Shown here: in pieces, positions 1 through 7,182 of the stretch | Numbering within the stretch: the first letter of the stretch is position 1 | Layout of the letters: each line of letters opens with the position of its first letter | Assembly (NCBI GenBank): GCA_027033875.1 | Contig: JALVKK010000308.1 | Span: 1 to 10,271, forward strand | Length of the DNA stretch: 10,271 bases | Source of the DNA: Flavobacteriales bacterium | GTDB lineage: Bacteria > Bacteroidota > Bacteroidia > Flavobacteriales > Flavobacteriaceae | Reading direction: 5' to 3' | Program-made: the position numbers and the translations under genes | The notes under the pieces: generated by a model | Database searches by the model: none | What the model was told of the DNA's origin: nothing | What the model saw: only the letters and a program-made list of their open reading frames with translations

Positions 1-1043
1 GCAAATTTTTCAGCGCCTTTTACACTCAAATGTACTTTGTCGTTCAAATCGGTTTCCGATGTCAGTTTTTCGCCTTCAATCAAATAGATATTTTGGTCGC
101 CTTTTTCTTGTCTTTCTTTGATTATATGCCTGATAACTTGTCTAAAATATTCAATAGGCAGACCTGATTTTTTTGAATATTCGGCTTTGGTTGCTGTCAT
201 CGTGATGGCGTATATTTTGGTCAAGGGATGTGTTTGTCGAATGGTCGATATAACTTGCCGATAGCGTTTGGCAAATGTCAAAGTATCAACACCTTCGCCG
301 TTATAGTCGTTAAAACCGATTAAAATTGTCATAAAATCGATTTTTTTAAAATTATCCCGTATCATTTCTGCCATTACCGGCGAAGTTTTACCACCACCAA
401 CCGCCAGATTAAAGAGTTCCCAGTTCATTTTTTCGGCTAATTGATAGGCATAAGTTTGCGGGGTGGTTTGTTGTCCGGTGCCGTGTGTAATGGAATTGCC
501 GAAAGCGACATAAACAGGACGTTTCTTTTTATTGATTTTCAATAACTTATGTTGACCATCCAAACGCAAACCTAAAAAATGAACATCCGTACGTAACGGA
601 TAAGTAATTGTATAAACTACCGGTTTACCGGGTGTTTCTGACCGGATATCAAGTGTAATGATTTTATTATCTCCGTAAGTAAAAGATAAATTTTGTTGAA
701 ATTTACCGTTTTGAAAAACACTAAAAACCGGATTTTTGAGCCAGCCTTTGGCTATTTTGAAACGCATTTTGATATACGCACTTGCCGTTTTAAATTCCAA
801 TTTAATACCGGTACCGGAACGGGCTTTTAAAGGATTGAATAAATTACCGTATGTTGTGCCTTGATAAACCTTATCGGAATGCCGGTGCAAGATCAATTCG
901 CCATTTTGATATTTGACAAACCGGCTGCCGTAATTTAAAATCCGCTTATCGTCCGCAGGAATATTTTTTTGTAAAGCACAGGAACTTAACAAATAAAATA
1001 TCAGTATAATAAGACTGCTTTTAGAGATTAATTTATACATCAT
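1..1043 (-). CDS. SGNH/GDSL-family esterase lipoprotein (3' end cut by window edge)
   Basis: Probable carbohydrate esterase, for example an acetyl esterase acting on a decorated polysaccharide. 347 codons are visible; the frame runs off the left edge, so the C-terminus is missing. The start is two consecutive ATG codons (M1-M2), 21 bp after the stop of the upstream sulfatase. A lipobox (LSSC, Cys22) marks a lipoprotein. Residues about 30-170 form an N-terminal region that reads like a beta-sandwich, followed by an SGNH domain. Block I is GNSITHG with nucleophile Ser184; block II is the glycine run G216-G218; block III is GFND with Asn245; block V is DKVH with Asp335 and His338. All four catalytic or oxyanion positions are therefore present. 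The two-domain layout resembles CE2-like and GDSL_3-like esterases, but the family is not certain. It is the last visible gene of the operon. The acyl group removed is inferred, not shown. Confidence 0.85.
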   Translation of the reverse strand, partial: MMYKLISKSSLIILIFYLLSSCALQKNIPADDKRILNYGSRFVKYQNGELILHRHSDKVYQGTTYGNLFNPLKARSGTGIKLEFKTASAYIKMRFKIAKGWLKNPVFSVFQNGKFQQNLSFTYGDNKIITLDIRSETPGKPVVYTITYPLRTDVHFLGLRLDGQHKLLKINKKKRPVYVAFGNSITHGTGQQTTPQTYAYQLAEKMNWELFNLAVGGGKTSPVMAEMIRDNFKKIDFMTILIGFNDYNGEGVDTLTFAKRYRQVISTIRQTHPLTKIYAITMTATKAEYSKKSGLPIEYFRQVIRHIIKERQEKGDQNIYLIEGEKLTSETDLNDKVHLSVKGAEKF

Positions 1044-1064
1044 TACAGATTTTTTTCTTAATTA

Positions 1065-2495
1065 TTATTGGTCAATTATTTTTTTGTATTGTTTCCATTC
1101 ACGTAATTTTTGTAATAATTGCGTCTTTTTTTTCGGCATTTCTTTGGATAAATCGTGCTGTTCGGAAATATCATTTTTAATATTATACAATTCGGTTTTT
1201 TCTTGTTTGTAAAAGTCAATCAATTTATAATCTCCCATCCTGATTGCCGAAGATTTGCTATCGCCGGTATTTCGCGGACGCGCATGTGAGGCATGCCAAA
1301 AAATAGTACGATTTGCCCAATTTTCATTTTGCAGCAAAACCGGTAATAGGCTCTTACCATCTACCTGTTTAGCAGTATGTTGCGTAATATCGAGCAAAGT
1401 CGGAAAAATGTCCATTAAGCTTACAATGGAAGTACTGTCAATATGCGGTTTGAAATGATTAGCCCATTTGATAAATAAAGGAATGCGGACACCACCTTCG
1501 TAGAGCCAACCTTTTCCGGCACGTAGCGGATAATTGGAAGTTGCCAAGTTTCTTTGCTTATAGCCGTCGTTTGACAAACCACCGTGATCAGACGAAATGA
1601 TGACAATGGTATTTTGTTCCAATCCTAAATCTTTTAGAGTTTTCAATACTTTACCTATATTCGTATCCATATTTTCAACCATGGCGGCATAAACCGGATT
1701 GTCTTGTCGCATTTTAGTCCGTCCGGTACCTTCTTTGATATATTCGGGTCGGTTGCCAAAATCGAAACGGGTAATTTCTTGTTTATTTTTTTCTATCAAA
1801 TCTTTTTTGGCTTCCAAAGGTTGATGTACGGCATAAAAAGCCAGCATAAGCAGAAAGGGTTTTTCGGGATTGCGATTTTTGATATAATCTATGGCTTGAT
1901 TTGTCAGTACATCGGTAAGATAATCTCCTTTTTTAGATAAACTATCCAAATCGGGAATGCCATGTTTTTTTAAGATTTCGTTTTTTCTTTTAGGGACGTT
2001 AAAAGGTTGAAAATAACTAATTGGCGAACCGGCATGCCCTGCACCTAAGGTAGTTTGAAATCCCAAACGATGAATGGTGTTTTTATCGCCCAAATGGAAT
2101 TTTCCAAAATAAGCGGTTTGGTAGCCGGCTTGTTCAATGGCTTTGATAACATTTTTGTTATCAGGTATTTTTGAAATGGCAAAACCGTCATCGGGGACAT
2201 CGCCTTTTTGTACCGGATAACTTGCCGTCAACATGGCAAAACGAGAAGGAACACAACGCGGATAATTGGCATAAGCATTGGTAAAATCAACCGATTGTTT
2301 GGCAAAAGCGTCAATATGTGGCGTTTGATAGATTTTTGAACCTTTGCAACTCAAATCGTGATAACCCAAATCGTCAACGTGCAAAATCACAATATTTGGT
2401 AGTACTTGTTTATCTGATTTTTGTTGTGTAGATTTACAAGTCGTCAACAACAAAACAGTTATTAGAAAAATAAATATGTTTTTGATTGAGAACAT
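1065..2495 (-). CDS. S1-family formylglycine sulfatase, lipoprotein (paralogue of the 7183-8670 gene)
   Basis: Hydrolyses a sulfate ester, presumably on an oligosaccharide. 476 aa, typical length for bacterial S1 sulfatases. Lipobox LTTC gives Cys20 as the lipid anchor. The C-x-P-S-R motif has Cys81, which must be converted to formylglycine by a maturase not in this window. Metal ligands are Asp41-Asp42 and Asp303, with His304 where most S1 enzymes have Asn (SSDHGG). GKFHLG (131-136), His224 in the 'VHQP' motif and Lys328 in 'AGKGW' are the usual sulfate-pocket residues. It is about half identical by eye to the sulfatase at 7183-8670, with longest agreement around CVPSR, KMRQDNP and YPLRAGKGWLYEGG. 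The look is that of the S1_16-type exo-sulfatases, but I cannot assign the subfamily securely. A 94-bp gap with a possible promoter precedes it; the esterase gene follows after 21 bp. Confidence 0.95.
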   Translation of the reverse strand: MFSIKNIFIFLITVLLLTTCKSTQQKSDKQVLPNIVILHVDDLGYHDLSCKGSKIYQTPHIDAFAKQSVDFTNAYANYPRCVPSRFAMLTASYPVQKGDVPDDGFAISKIPDNKNVIKAIEQAGYQTAYFGKFHLGDKNTIHRLGFQTTLGAGHAGSPISYFQPFNVPKRKNEILKKHGIPDLDSLSKKGDYLTDVLTNQAIDYIKNRNPEKPFLLMLAFYAVHQPLEAKKDLIEKNKQEITRFDFGNRPEYIKEGTGRTKMRQDNPVYAAMVENMDTNIGKVLKTLKDLGLEQNTIVIISSDHGGLSNDGYKQRNLATSNYPLRAGKGWLYEGGVRIPLFIKWANHFKPHIDSTSIVSLMDIFPTLLDITQHTAKQVDGKSLLPVLLQNENWANRTIFWHASHARPRNTGDSKSSAIRMGDYKLIDFYKQEKTELYNIKNDISEQHDLSKEMPKKKTQLLQKLREWKQYKKIIDQ

Positions 2496-2589
2496 TTGTT
2501 TGTTTAGTTTTAATGTTTATTTGATTTCAAATTTACGATTTTTCAGACGTTTCATGCAACTCTCTACTTATTATTTTTAACTTTATTTC
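2496..2589 (-). promoter_or_regulatory. possible internal Bacteroidota-type promoter
   Basis: This is the widest gap inside the gene run (94 bp). On the minus strand it carries TAAATTTG at 2535-2528, a full match to the Bacteroidota -7 consensus TAnnTTTG. A TTG at 2559-2557, 21 bp upstream, is acceptable as the -33 element. It lies about 30 bp before the ATG of the sulfatase at 1065-2495. It could give the last two genes extra or independent transcription. In AT-rich DNA such matches arise by chance, so this is tentative. Confidence 0.35.
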
Positions 2590-4383
2590 TCACAATGGGG
2601 GATACAATTCAAATTCTGCCAAATTATACCATTTGGCTTCAACTAATAATCGTATTTTTTTGGTTGTTACCGGTTTTTTCAAAAATTTCACCGTTGTCCA
2701 TTTTGGTTTCCACTTAAAAACGGTTTTCCAACCACCCTTTCCGTCGGGGATTTGCAATTTTTGTATATTTTTGATCAACCAACGACGGCCGCGTCCGGTA
2801 ACAATACTTGCTATGGTAACCGGATGATCAAACTGAGCTTCTATCCAAATCGGACCTTGTTTGCTATCGGCATACCAAGTGGTTTTAGCATTGCCATCCA
2901 CTACATTATTAATATCTTTTTTGTTTTGTGATGCCGTTAATTTAGCATGATATGTCAAAGGTGTGATGACGTGTAACGGCTTAACGTCCATTATATCTTT
3001 ATCAAAAATCAATTCGATAGTAGTTTCTATCTTATCCCTGTTTTCCGGACTGACACTTATGATATATGATTGTTTGTTTTTTTGGAGTGTTAATTTTTTA
3101 GCGTTTAACAGACGAGCATCTAATAATTGATGACCGGATAGGTTAGGCAATGTTAATTTTCCGGATTTTGGCCAGCGAAAAACATGCAAATATACTTTAT
3201 TGTTTTTTTTGGTCGAAACACCCCAATTTTCTTGATAATAAGGACCGCCACGAGAATTTCTAATAGCAATTTCACCGTTTTGTTGCCACCATTTTGCCAA
3301 TTGTTTCAAACGTTCTTCTTCAACGGGATTCAAAGAGCCGTCGCCGCGAGGACCGATGTTCAACAGCATATTGCCACCACCTCCCCAAGTATAAAGTAGT
3401 GTTTCCAAAAGTTGTTTTAATGGTTTTACTTTGACATTGGGATTGTAACCCCATTGCGATGTTATTGTATGGCAGGCTTCCCAAGCGTCTTCATTGTTGA
3501 GCTGGCTTATGGTTTGTTCCGGTGTATAAAAATCCGCTCCAACACCGGCGCGATTGTTAACCATTGCTTGCGGTTGTAATTTTCTGATTTTTTGCATGAT
3601 TTCTTGTGAGGTATTACCCCAATTGCCGGGACCTAAACCGTCGAACCAAACCTCATAAATTGAACCGTAATTGGTTAGCAATTCATCCATTTGCGCTTTG
3701 AAAAATTTAATATACCGGTCGTGATGATTGGGCGAATCGCAATCGGGATGATGCCAATCGCGGGGAGAATAATAAAATCCGAAATTAAAATTTTGCCGGC
3801 GACAGGCTTGTTCCAATTCTTTGAGAACATCTTTATGATAAGGACTACTCATAATATCGTAATCGGTTACTTTGGAATCAAACATTGAAAAGCCTGCATG
3901 ATGTTTGGCGGTAAATACCAAATATCGCATACCTGCCGCTTTGGCTAATTTAACAATATAGTCCGGGTCAAATTTAACCGGATTGAAAGTTTTATATTGT
4001 ATATCATACACTTCGGGTTCCAACATACCTTCTTTCCATGGTTTATACGGTCGATGCCCCGGATAATGACTTTCACTATGCCGTGAATGACTCAAAGGTT
4101 TACCTAACTGACTGATAGGTCCCCAGTGAATAAATAAACCGAATTTATCGTTTTTCCAATTCTCGACTATTTCGGATGTTGCGGTAGGCACATTTACCGA
4201 TTCATCTACTTTATAAGTTTGAAATTCATCGATAGAGGTTGAAGCATTCCTTTTGATTTTGTTCTTATTTTCGGCAATTGCTTTCTCCGGCGCATTCTTC
4301 TTTTGTGTCGCCATTTTTGTAGTGTAACAAGCGGTTAATAAGAAACTCGAAAGGATAAATAGGTATGTTGTTTTTGTTTTCAT
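2590..4383 (-). CDS. GH29 alpha-L-fucosidase with C-terminal discoidin (F5/8C)-like domain, lipoprotein
   Basis: Retaining exo-fucosidase that releases alpha-linked L-fucose from glycans. 597 aa. Lipobox LTAC with Cys19, then a linker to about residue 70. The GH29 TIM barrel covers about 75-375: FGLFIHWGP (81-89), KHHAGF (160-165), YYSPRDWHHPD, then VWFDG with Asp248 as nucleophile. WEACHT (301-306) and GGGGNMLLNIGP (334-345) are also family hallmarks. The acid/base Glu is less conserved in this family; Glu289 is my candidate, unproven. Residues about 385-465 fit the beta-sandwich domain usual after GH29 barrels. Residues about 475-597 (VVDGNAKTTWYA, then IWIEAQFDHPVTIASI, and the terminal AEFELYPP) fit a discoidin/F5/8C fold, a common sugar-binding module. 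It sits between two sulfatases, suggesting sulfated fucosides; whether it accepts sulfated fucose is unknown. Confidence 0.95.
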   Translation of the reverse strand: MKTKTTYLFILSSFLLTACYTTKMATQKKNAPEKAIAENKNKIKRNASTSIDEFQTYKVDESVNVPTATSEIVENWKNDKFGLFIHWGPISQLGKPLSHSRHSESHYPGHRPYKPWKEGMLEPEVYDIQYKTFNPVKFDPDYIVKLAKAAGMRYLVFTAKHHAGFSMFDSKVTDYDIMSSPYHKDVLKELEQACRRQNFNFGFYYSPRDWHHPDCDSPNHHDRYIKFFKAQMDELLTNYGSIYEVWFDGLGPGNWGNTSQEIMQKIRKLQPQAMVNNRAGVGADFYTPEQTISQLNNEDAWEACHTITSQWGYNPNVKVKPLKQLLETLLYTWGGGGNMLLNIGPRGDGSLNPVEEERLKQLAKWWQQNGEIAIRNSRGGPYYQENWGVSTKKNNKVYLHVFRWPKSGKLTLPNLSGHQLLDARLLNAKKLTLQKNKQSYIISVSPENRDKIETTIELIFDKDIMDVKPLHVITPLTYHAKLTASQNKKDINNVVDGNAKTTWYADSKQGPIWIEAQFDHPVTIASIVTGRGRRWLIKNIQKLQIPDGKGGWKTVFKWKPKWTTVKFLKKPVTTKKIRLLVEAKWYNLAEFELYPPL

Positions 4384-4462
4384 TGATGATGGTTATTTGA
4401 TGTCGGATGTCGGGTGTCCGCACTTTATTGCTTTATTGCTTGACACTTTCAACTTTCAACTT
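4384..4462. repeat. cluster of short tandem repeats between fucosidase and sulfatase genes
   Basis: On the + strand there are three adjacent arrays. At 4399-4419 the heptamer GATGTCG occurs twice, followed by a degenerate third copy GGTGTCC. At 4423-4438 the octamer CTTTATTG occurs twice. At 4445-4462 the heptamer ACTTTCA occurs two and a half times. The sulfatase stop codon (4433-4435) lies inside the octamer array, and its last codons lie in the ACTTTCA array. The same ACTTTCA unit recurs at the right edge of the window (10262-10271). Confidence 0.8.
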
Positions 4463-5902
4463 CCCGATAAATGCCGGATTATTACGAGGTGGTTCGTAAC
4501 CGGTGTCTTTTTTCCATTGTTCCAAGCGTATTTTTAATCGTTTCATTACTTGTGGATATTTTTTTGACACTTCCTTCGTTTCATACGGATCATTGTTCAA
4601 ATTGAATAAATAATATGAGCCGTCTTCGACAACTTCGGTCATTTTAAAACCGTCTTTTTGAATCACATTAACCCATTCGGACTTAAATTTTTTCTTTTTA
4701 GGATTATAATGTGCATAATTGGTATATTCCCAAACCAAGGCGTTACGTTTGGTTTTAGTTCCGGGATGTAACAAAACAGGCGTCAAATCTTCTCCGTCCA
4801 GAATGTAATTTATTGGTTTTTTACAGCCGGTTAAACCTAATAAAGTCGGATAAAAATCGACGTGGATTACCGGTTCTTTCGATACACTTGCGTTCGGAAT
4901 ATGATGTGTCCATCTAAAAATTAAAGGCACGCGAATACCTCCTTCATAAGTCTGTCCTTTATAACCGCGATAAGGACGTGTAAAAATCAAATTATCGGTT
5001 TTGTAATGTCCGTTGTCCGAAGTAAATACAACAATGGTATTGTCTTCAATTCCTAATTTATCGAGATAATTTATCAATTCCCCTACGTTATCGTCCAAAC
5101 TTTTAATCATTGCTAACACCATAATTTCTTTATGACTGATATGGATACTGTCTTTATATTTTTCTTCAAAATATTTGAGATATTCGGGTTTAGGTTCCAA
5201 GGGTTTATGTACCAAATAATATGGAACATATGAAAAGAATGGTTTGTGTTGTTTGACCGCTTCGGCAATAAATTCTTTGGTTTTTCGGGTAATAAAATCT
5301 GCGGAATATTGCGTAGTATCGATATTGTTTTGATGTGGCGAAGTTTTAAAATTGTAGTGTCCTGTGATTTCAAAACCTTGATCAAAACCTTGATGCGGAA
5401 TTCCTAAAGCCTTTTTACCCAAATGCCATTTACCGTACGCCGAGGTTAGATAGCCGTTTTGTTGAAAAGCTTCAGCCAAAGTAATTTTGTCTAATGCCAA
5501 ACCGGTACCGCTACCTTGAAGTTTATAATTTTCGGGGGGAAGATATCGCATGTGATTCAATGTATTTTTTTGTTTTTTGAATCGGTTTGCTACACGGTAA
5601 ACTTTATGTCGCGGTACATATTGCCCCGACATGATCGAGGCTCGCGACGGCGCACAAGTCGGGTCGTTGGAATAAGCGTTTGTAAAATGTATGCCTTGAG
5701 AATATAATTTATCAATATTTGGGGATTCTACTAAATGATTGCCGTAACAATTTAACGCATTGATGCCTAAATCATCGGCTAAAATGAATAGAACATTGGG
5801 CTTACTTGTAAGTTGATGTTTGTCATTATGTGGTGTAACAGACGAACAAGCATAAACCGAAGATATAAGAATGAAGAGTCTTATAATTAATCTTTTTCCC
5901 AT
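4433..5902 (-). CDS. S1-family formylglycine sulfatase, probable lipoprotein
   Basis: Sulfate-ester hydrolase of 489 aa, more distant from the other two sulfatases in the operon. The N-terminus has a hydrophobic stretch ending in VYAC (Cys19), an acceptable though atypical lipobox. The motif C-A-P-S-R has Cys83 for formylglycine. Metal ligands are Asp43-Asp44 and the canonical Asp296-Asn297 (TSDNG). GKWHLG (157-162), His232 in 'VHKP' and Lys315 in 'GYKGQ' complete the active site. A long insert after CAPSR (about 98-135, rich in Lys, Arg and Tyr) could shape the substrate pocket. The ATG overlaps the end of the upstream SGNH gene by 16 bp, which suggests translational coupling. The last residues (about 481-489, KLKVESVKQ) and the stop codon are encoded by tandem-repeat DNA, so the native C-terminus may have been extended or replaced. 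Subfamily and target position on the sugar cannot be read from sequence. Confidence 0.95.
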   Translation of the reverse strand: MGKRLIIRLFILISSVYACSSVTPHNDKHQLTSKPNVLFILADDLGINALNCYGNHLVESPNIDKLYSQGIHFTNAYSNDPTCAPSRASIMSGQYVPRHKVYRVANRFKKQKNTLNHMRYLPPENYKLQGSGTGLALDKITLAEAFQQNGYLTSAYGKWHLGKKALGIPHQGFDQGFEITGHYNFKTSPHQNNIDTTQYSADFITRKTKEFIAEAVKQHKPFFSYVPYYLVHKPLEPKPEYLKYFEEKYKDSIHISHKEIMVLAMIKSLDDNVGELINYLDKLGIEDNTIVVFTSDNGHYKTDNLIFTRPYRGYKGQTYEGGIRVPLIFRWTHHIPNASVSKEPVIHVDFYPTLLGLTGCKKPINYILDGEDLTPVLLHPGTKTKRNALVWEYTNYAHYNPKKKKFKSEWVNVIQKDGFKMTEVVEDGSYYLFNLNNDPYETKEVSKKYPQVMKRLKIRLEQWKKDTGYEPPRNNPAFIGKLKVESVKQ

Positions 5903-7116
5903 TTTTTTACAATACTTTGACAGGTCCGTATATCCGAAATTTTAATCCAATACATACCGGAATCAAAAGAAGAAACTTGAATGATATTTTCAGTTGTTGT
6001 CATTAGAATTTTACCGGTAATATCTAATATTTCAAAACGGTATTTTCCCGGTTTATTTATTTCTATCAGTAGTTTATCATTTGCCGGATTAGGATATAAT
6101 ACAAAATTTGAAACAGTTAATGTATTTATGCCTGAATTTCCTACTGTTAGGGTTTTGGTCAGACTCTCATTACAATTGCCTTTGGTGGTGGTTAGCGTAA
6201 CTTGATAATTGCCGTTTGTTGCATACTGGTGTGTCGGATTGTTATCGGTAGAAGAATATCCATCACCGAAATCCCACGAAACCGAATCGGCATTGGCTGA
6301 TAAATTATTAAAACTAACTTGCAAAGCGTTGATATTGTACTCAAAATCAGTGTACAGATTATGTACATTGATACGCCAATCCGGTTTATGTTGCAAAACT
6401 TTTTCATCGGCTGTTTGTTGCAACAAATTTGCTTCGTTTTGTGATAAGGAACCTATTACCGTAGTACCTTCCGAATTTTTTTGATAAATACTTGCATAAA
6501 AAACGCAAGCTGCCAAATAAGAGCCTTTTTCATTGGGGTGGATATTGTATGTGCTGCCCCAAAGCATATCGGTTTGATCGTTGTTCCACTTTTCTCTAAA
6601 AGCTTCTCCTACCGGCGCAAAATACAAATCGGTACCGTCCGCCAAATATTCCAAATTACTTCTGACAATGTCCATCGAATTATTGTAGTTTGTCAAATCG
6701 GAAGCGGTATTGCCGGTTACACCGTTAGAAATTTCATAAAATAGAATTTTGGCACAAGGGCTGTATTTTAAGATTGAATCTTTTAATTGAATAGCTCTGT
6801 TTAAGGTAGTAGAAATAGGATGTGTAGAGCCAAATGACTCACCCGAACCGGGTTGCAATACAACAAAATCCCAGACTTTTTCTCTAAATTTGGCATAAAC
6901 ATTAGGATCATTGACATGATCGACAAAACCTGTTCCTCCGGGTGCATACATCGTAACCGAAGTTGCATCCCCTTTGGAATTGGCAATAGCTTCAAAAGTA
7001 AAAGGCATATTGTTAAAATAAGTAATACTATTACCTATAAACAACACGTTTTTAGTGTTTTGCGCGTAAATATTTAAACAGAAAAATAGTAATAATATGT
7101 ATATATGACGTTTCAT
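5887..7116 (-). CDS. T9SS-secreted SGNH (DUF4886-like) hydrolase with PKD domain
   Basis: Probable secreted esterase of 409 aa. A cleavable signal peptide (about 1-18, ending NIYA-Q, no lipobox) is followed by an SGNH fold: GNSIT with Ser30 as nucleophile, APGGTG (58-63) as block II, LQPGSGES (87-94) in the block III region, and IHPNEKGSYLAA with His193. The block V pattern D-x-x-H is not intact: the Asp position is Tyr190. Residues about 255-325 are a PKD domain (SWDFGDG at 280-286, then a Y-x-V-T-L strand). Residues about 338-409 are a type A T9SS sorting domain (LYPNPANDKL, LDITGKIL, SGMYWIKI). It should therefore leave the cell through the type IX system, being released or surface-attached. 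The start is the only sensible ATG before the signal peptide. The downstream sulfatase overlaps it by 16 bp. Its substrate is unknown; context favours an acylated polysaccharide. Confidence 0.85.
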   Translation of the reverse strand: MKRHIYILLLFFCLNIYAQNTKNVLFIGNSITYFNNMPFTFEAIANSKGDATSVTMYAPGGTGFVDHVNDPNVYAKFREKVWDFVVLQPGSGESFGSTHPISTTLNRAIQLKDSILKYSPCAKILFYEISNGVTGNTASDLTNYNNSMDIVRSNLEYLADGTDLYFAPVGEAFREKWNNDQTDMLWGSTYNIHPNEKGSYLAACVFYASIYQKNSEGTTVIGSLSQNEANLLQQTADEKVLQHKPDWRINVHNLYTDFEYNINALQVSFNNLSANADSVSWDFGDGYSSTDNNPTHQYATNGNYQVTLTTTKGNCNESLTKTLTVGNSGINTLTVSNFVLYPNPANDKLLIEINKPGKYRFEILDITGKILMTTTENIIQVSSFDSGMYWIKISDIRTCQSIVKKWEKD

Positions 7117-7182
7117 AAAATATTTTTTTTGTAAAAAAATAAGATTTTCAAAACATACCGGAATATAAATTTAGTATTGTTT

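Noticed and set aside
1255..1940. Plus-strand open frames of 60-80 codons opposite the sulfatase at 1065-2495
   Set aside because: They lie antisense to a well-supported gene, show no domain or signal features, and have translations typical of a reversed coding strand.
5113..5385. 90-codon minus-strand frame inside the sulfatase at 4433-5902
   Set aside because: Out of frame with conserved sulfatase sequence on both sides; no sign that the main gene is frameshifted there.
5981..7077. Several short plus-strand and alternate minus-strand frames inside the SGNH-PKD gene
   Set aside because: The encoding frame at 5887-7116 has recognisable domains throughout; the others are unsupported shadows.
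7117..7182. Possible promoter between the sulfatase and SGNH-PKD genes
   Set aside because: TAAATTTA and TATGTTTT are near but not full matches to TAnnTTTG, and no suitable TTG lies upstream; AT-rich sequence makes such matches common.
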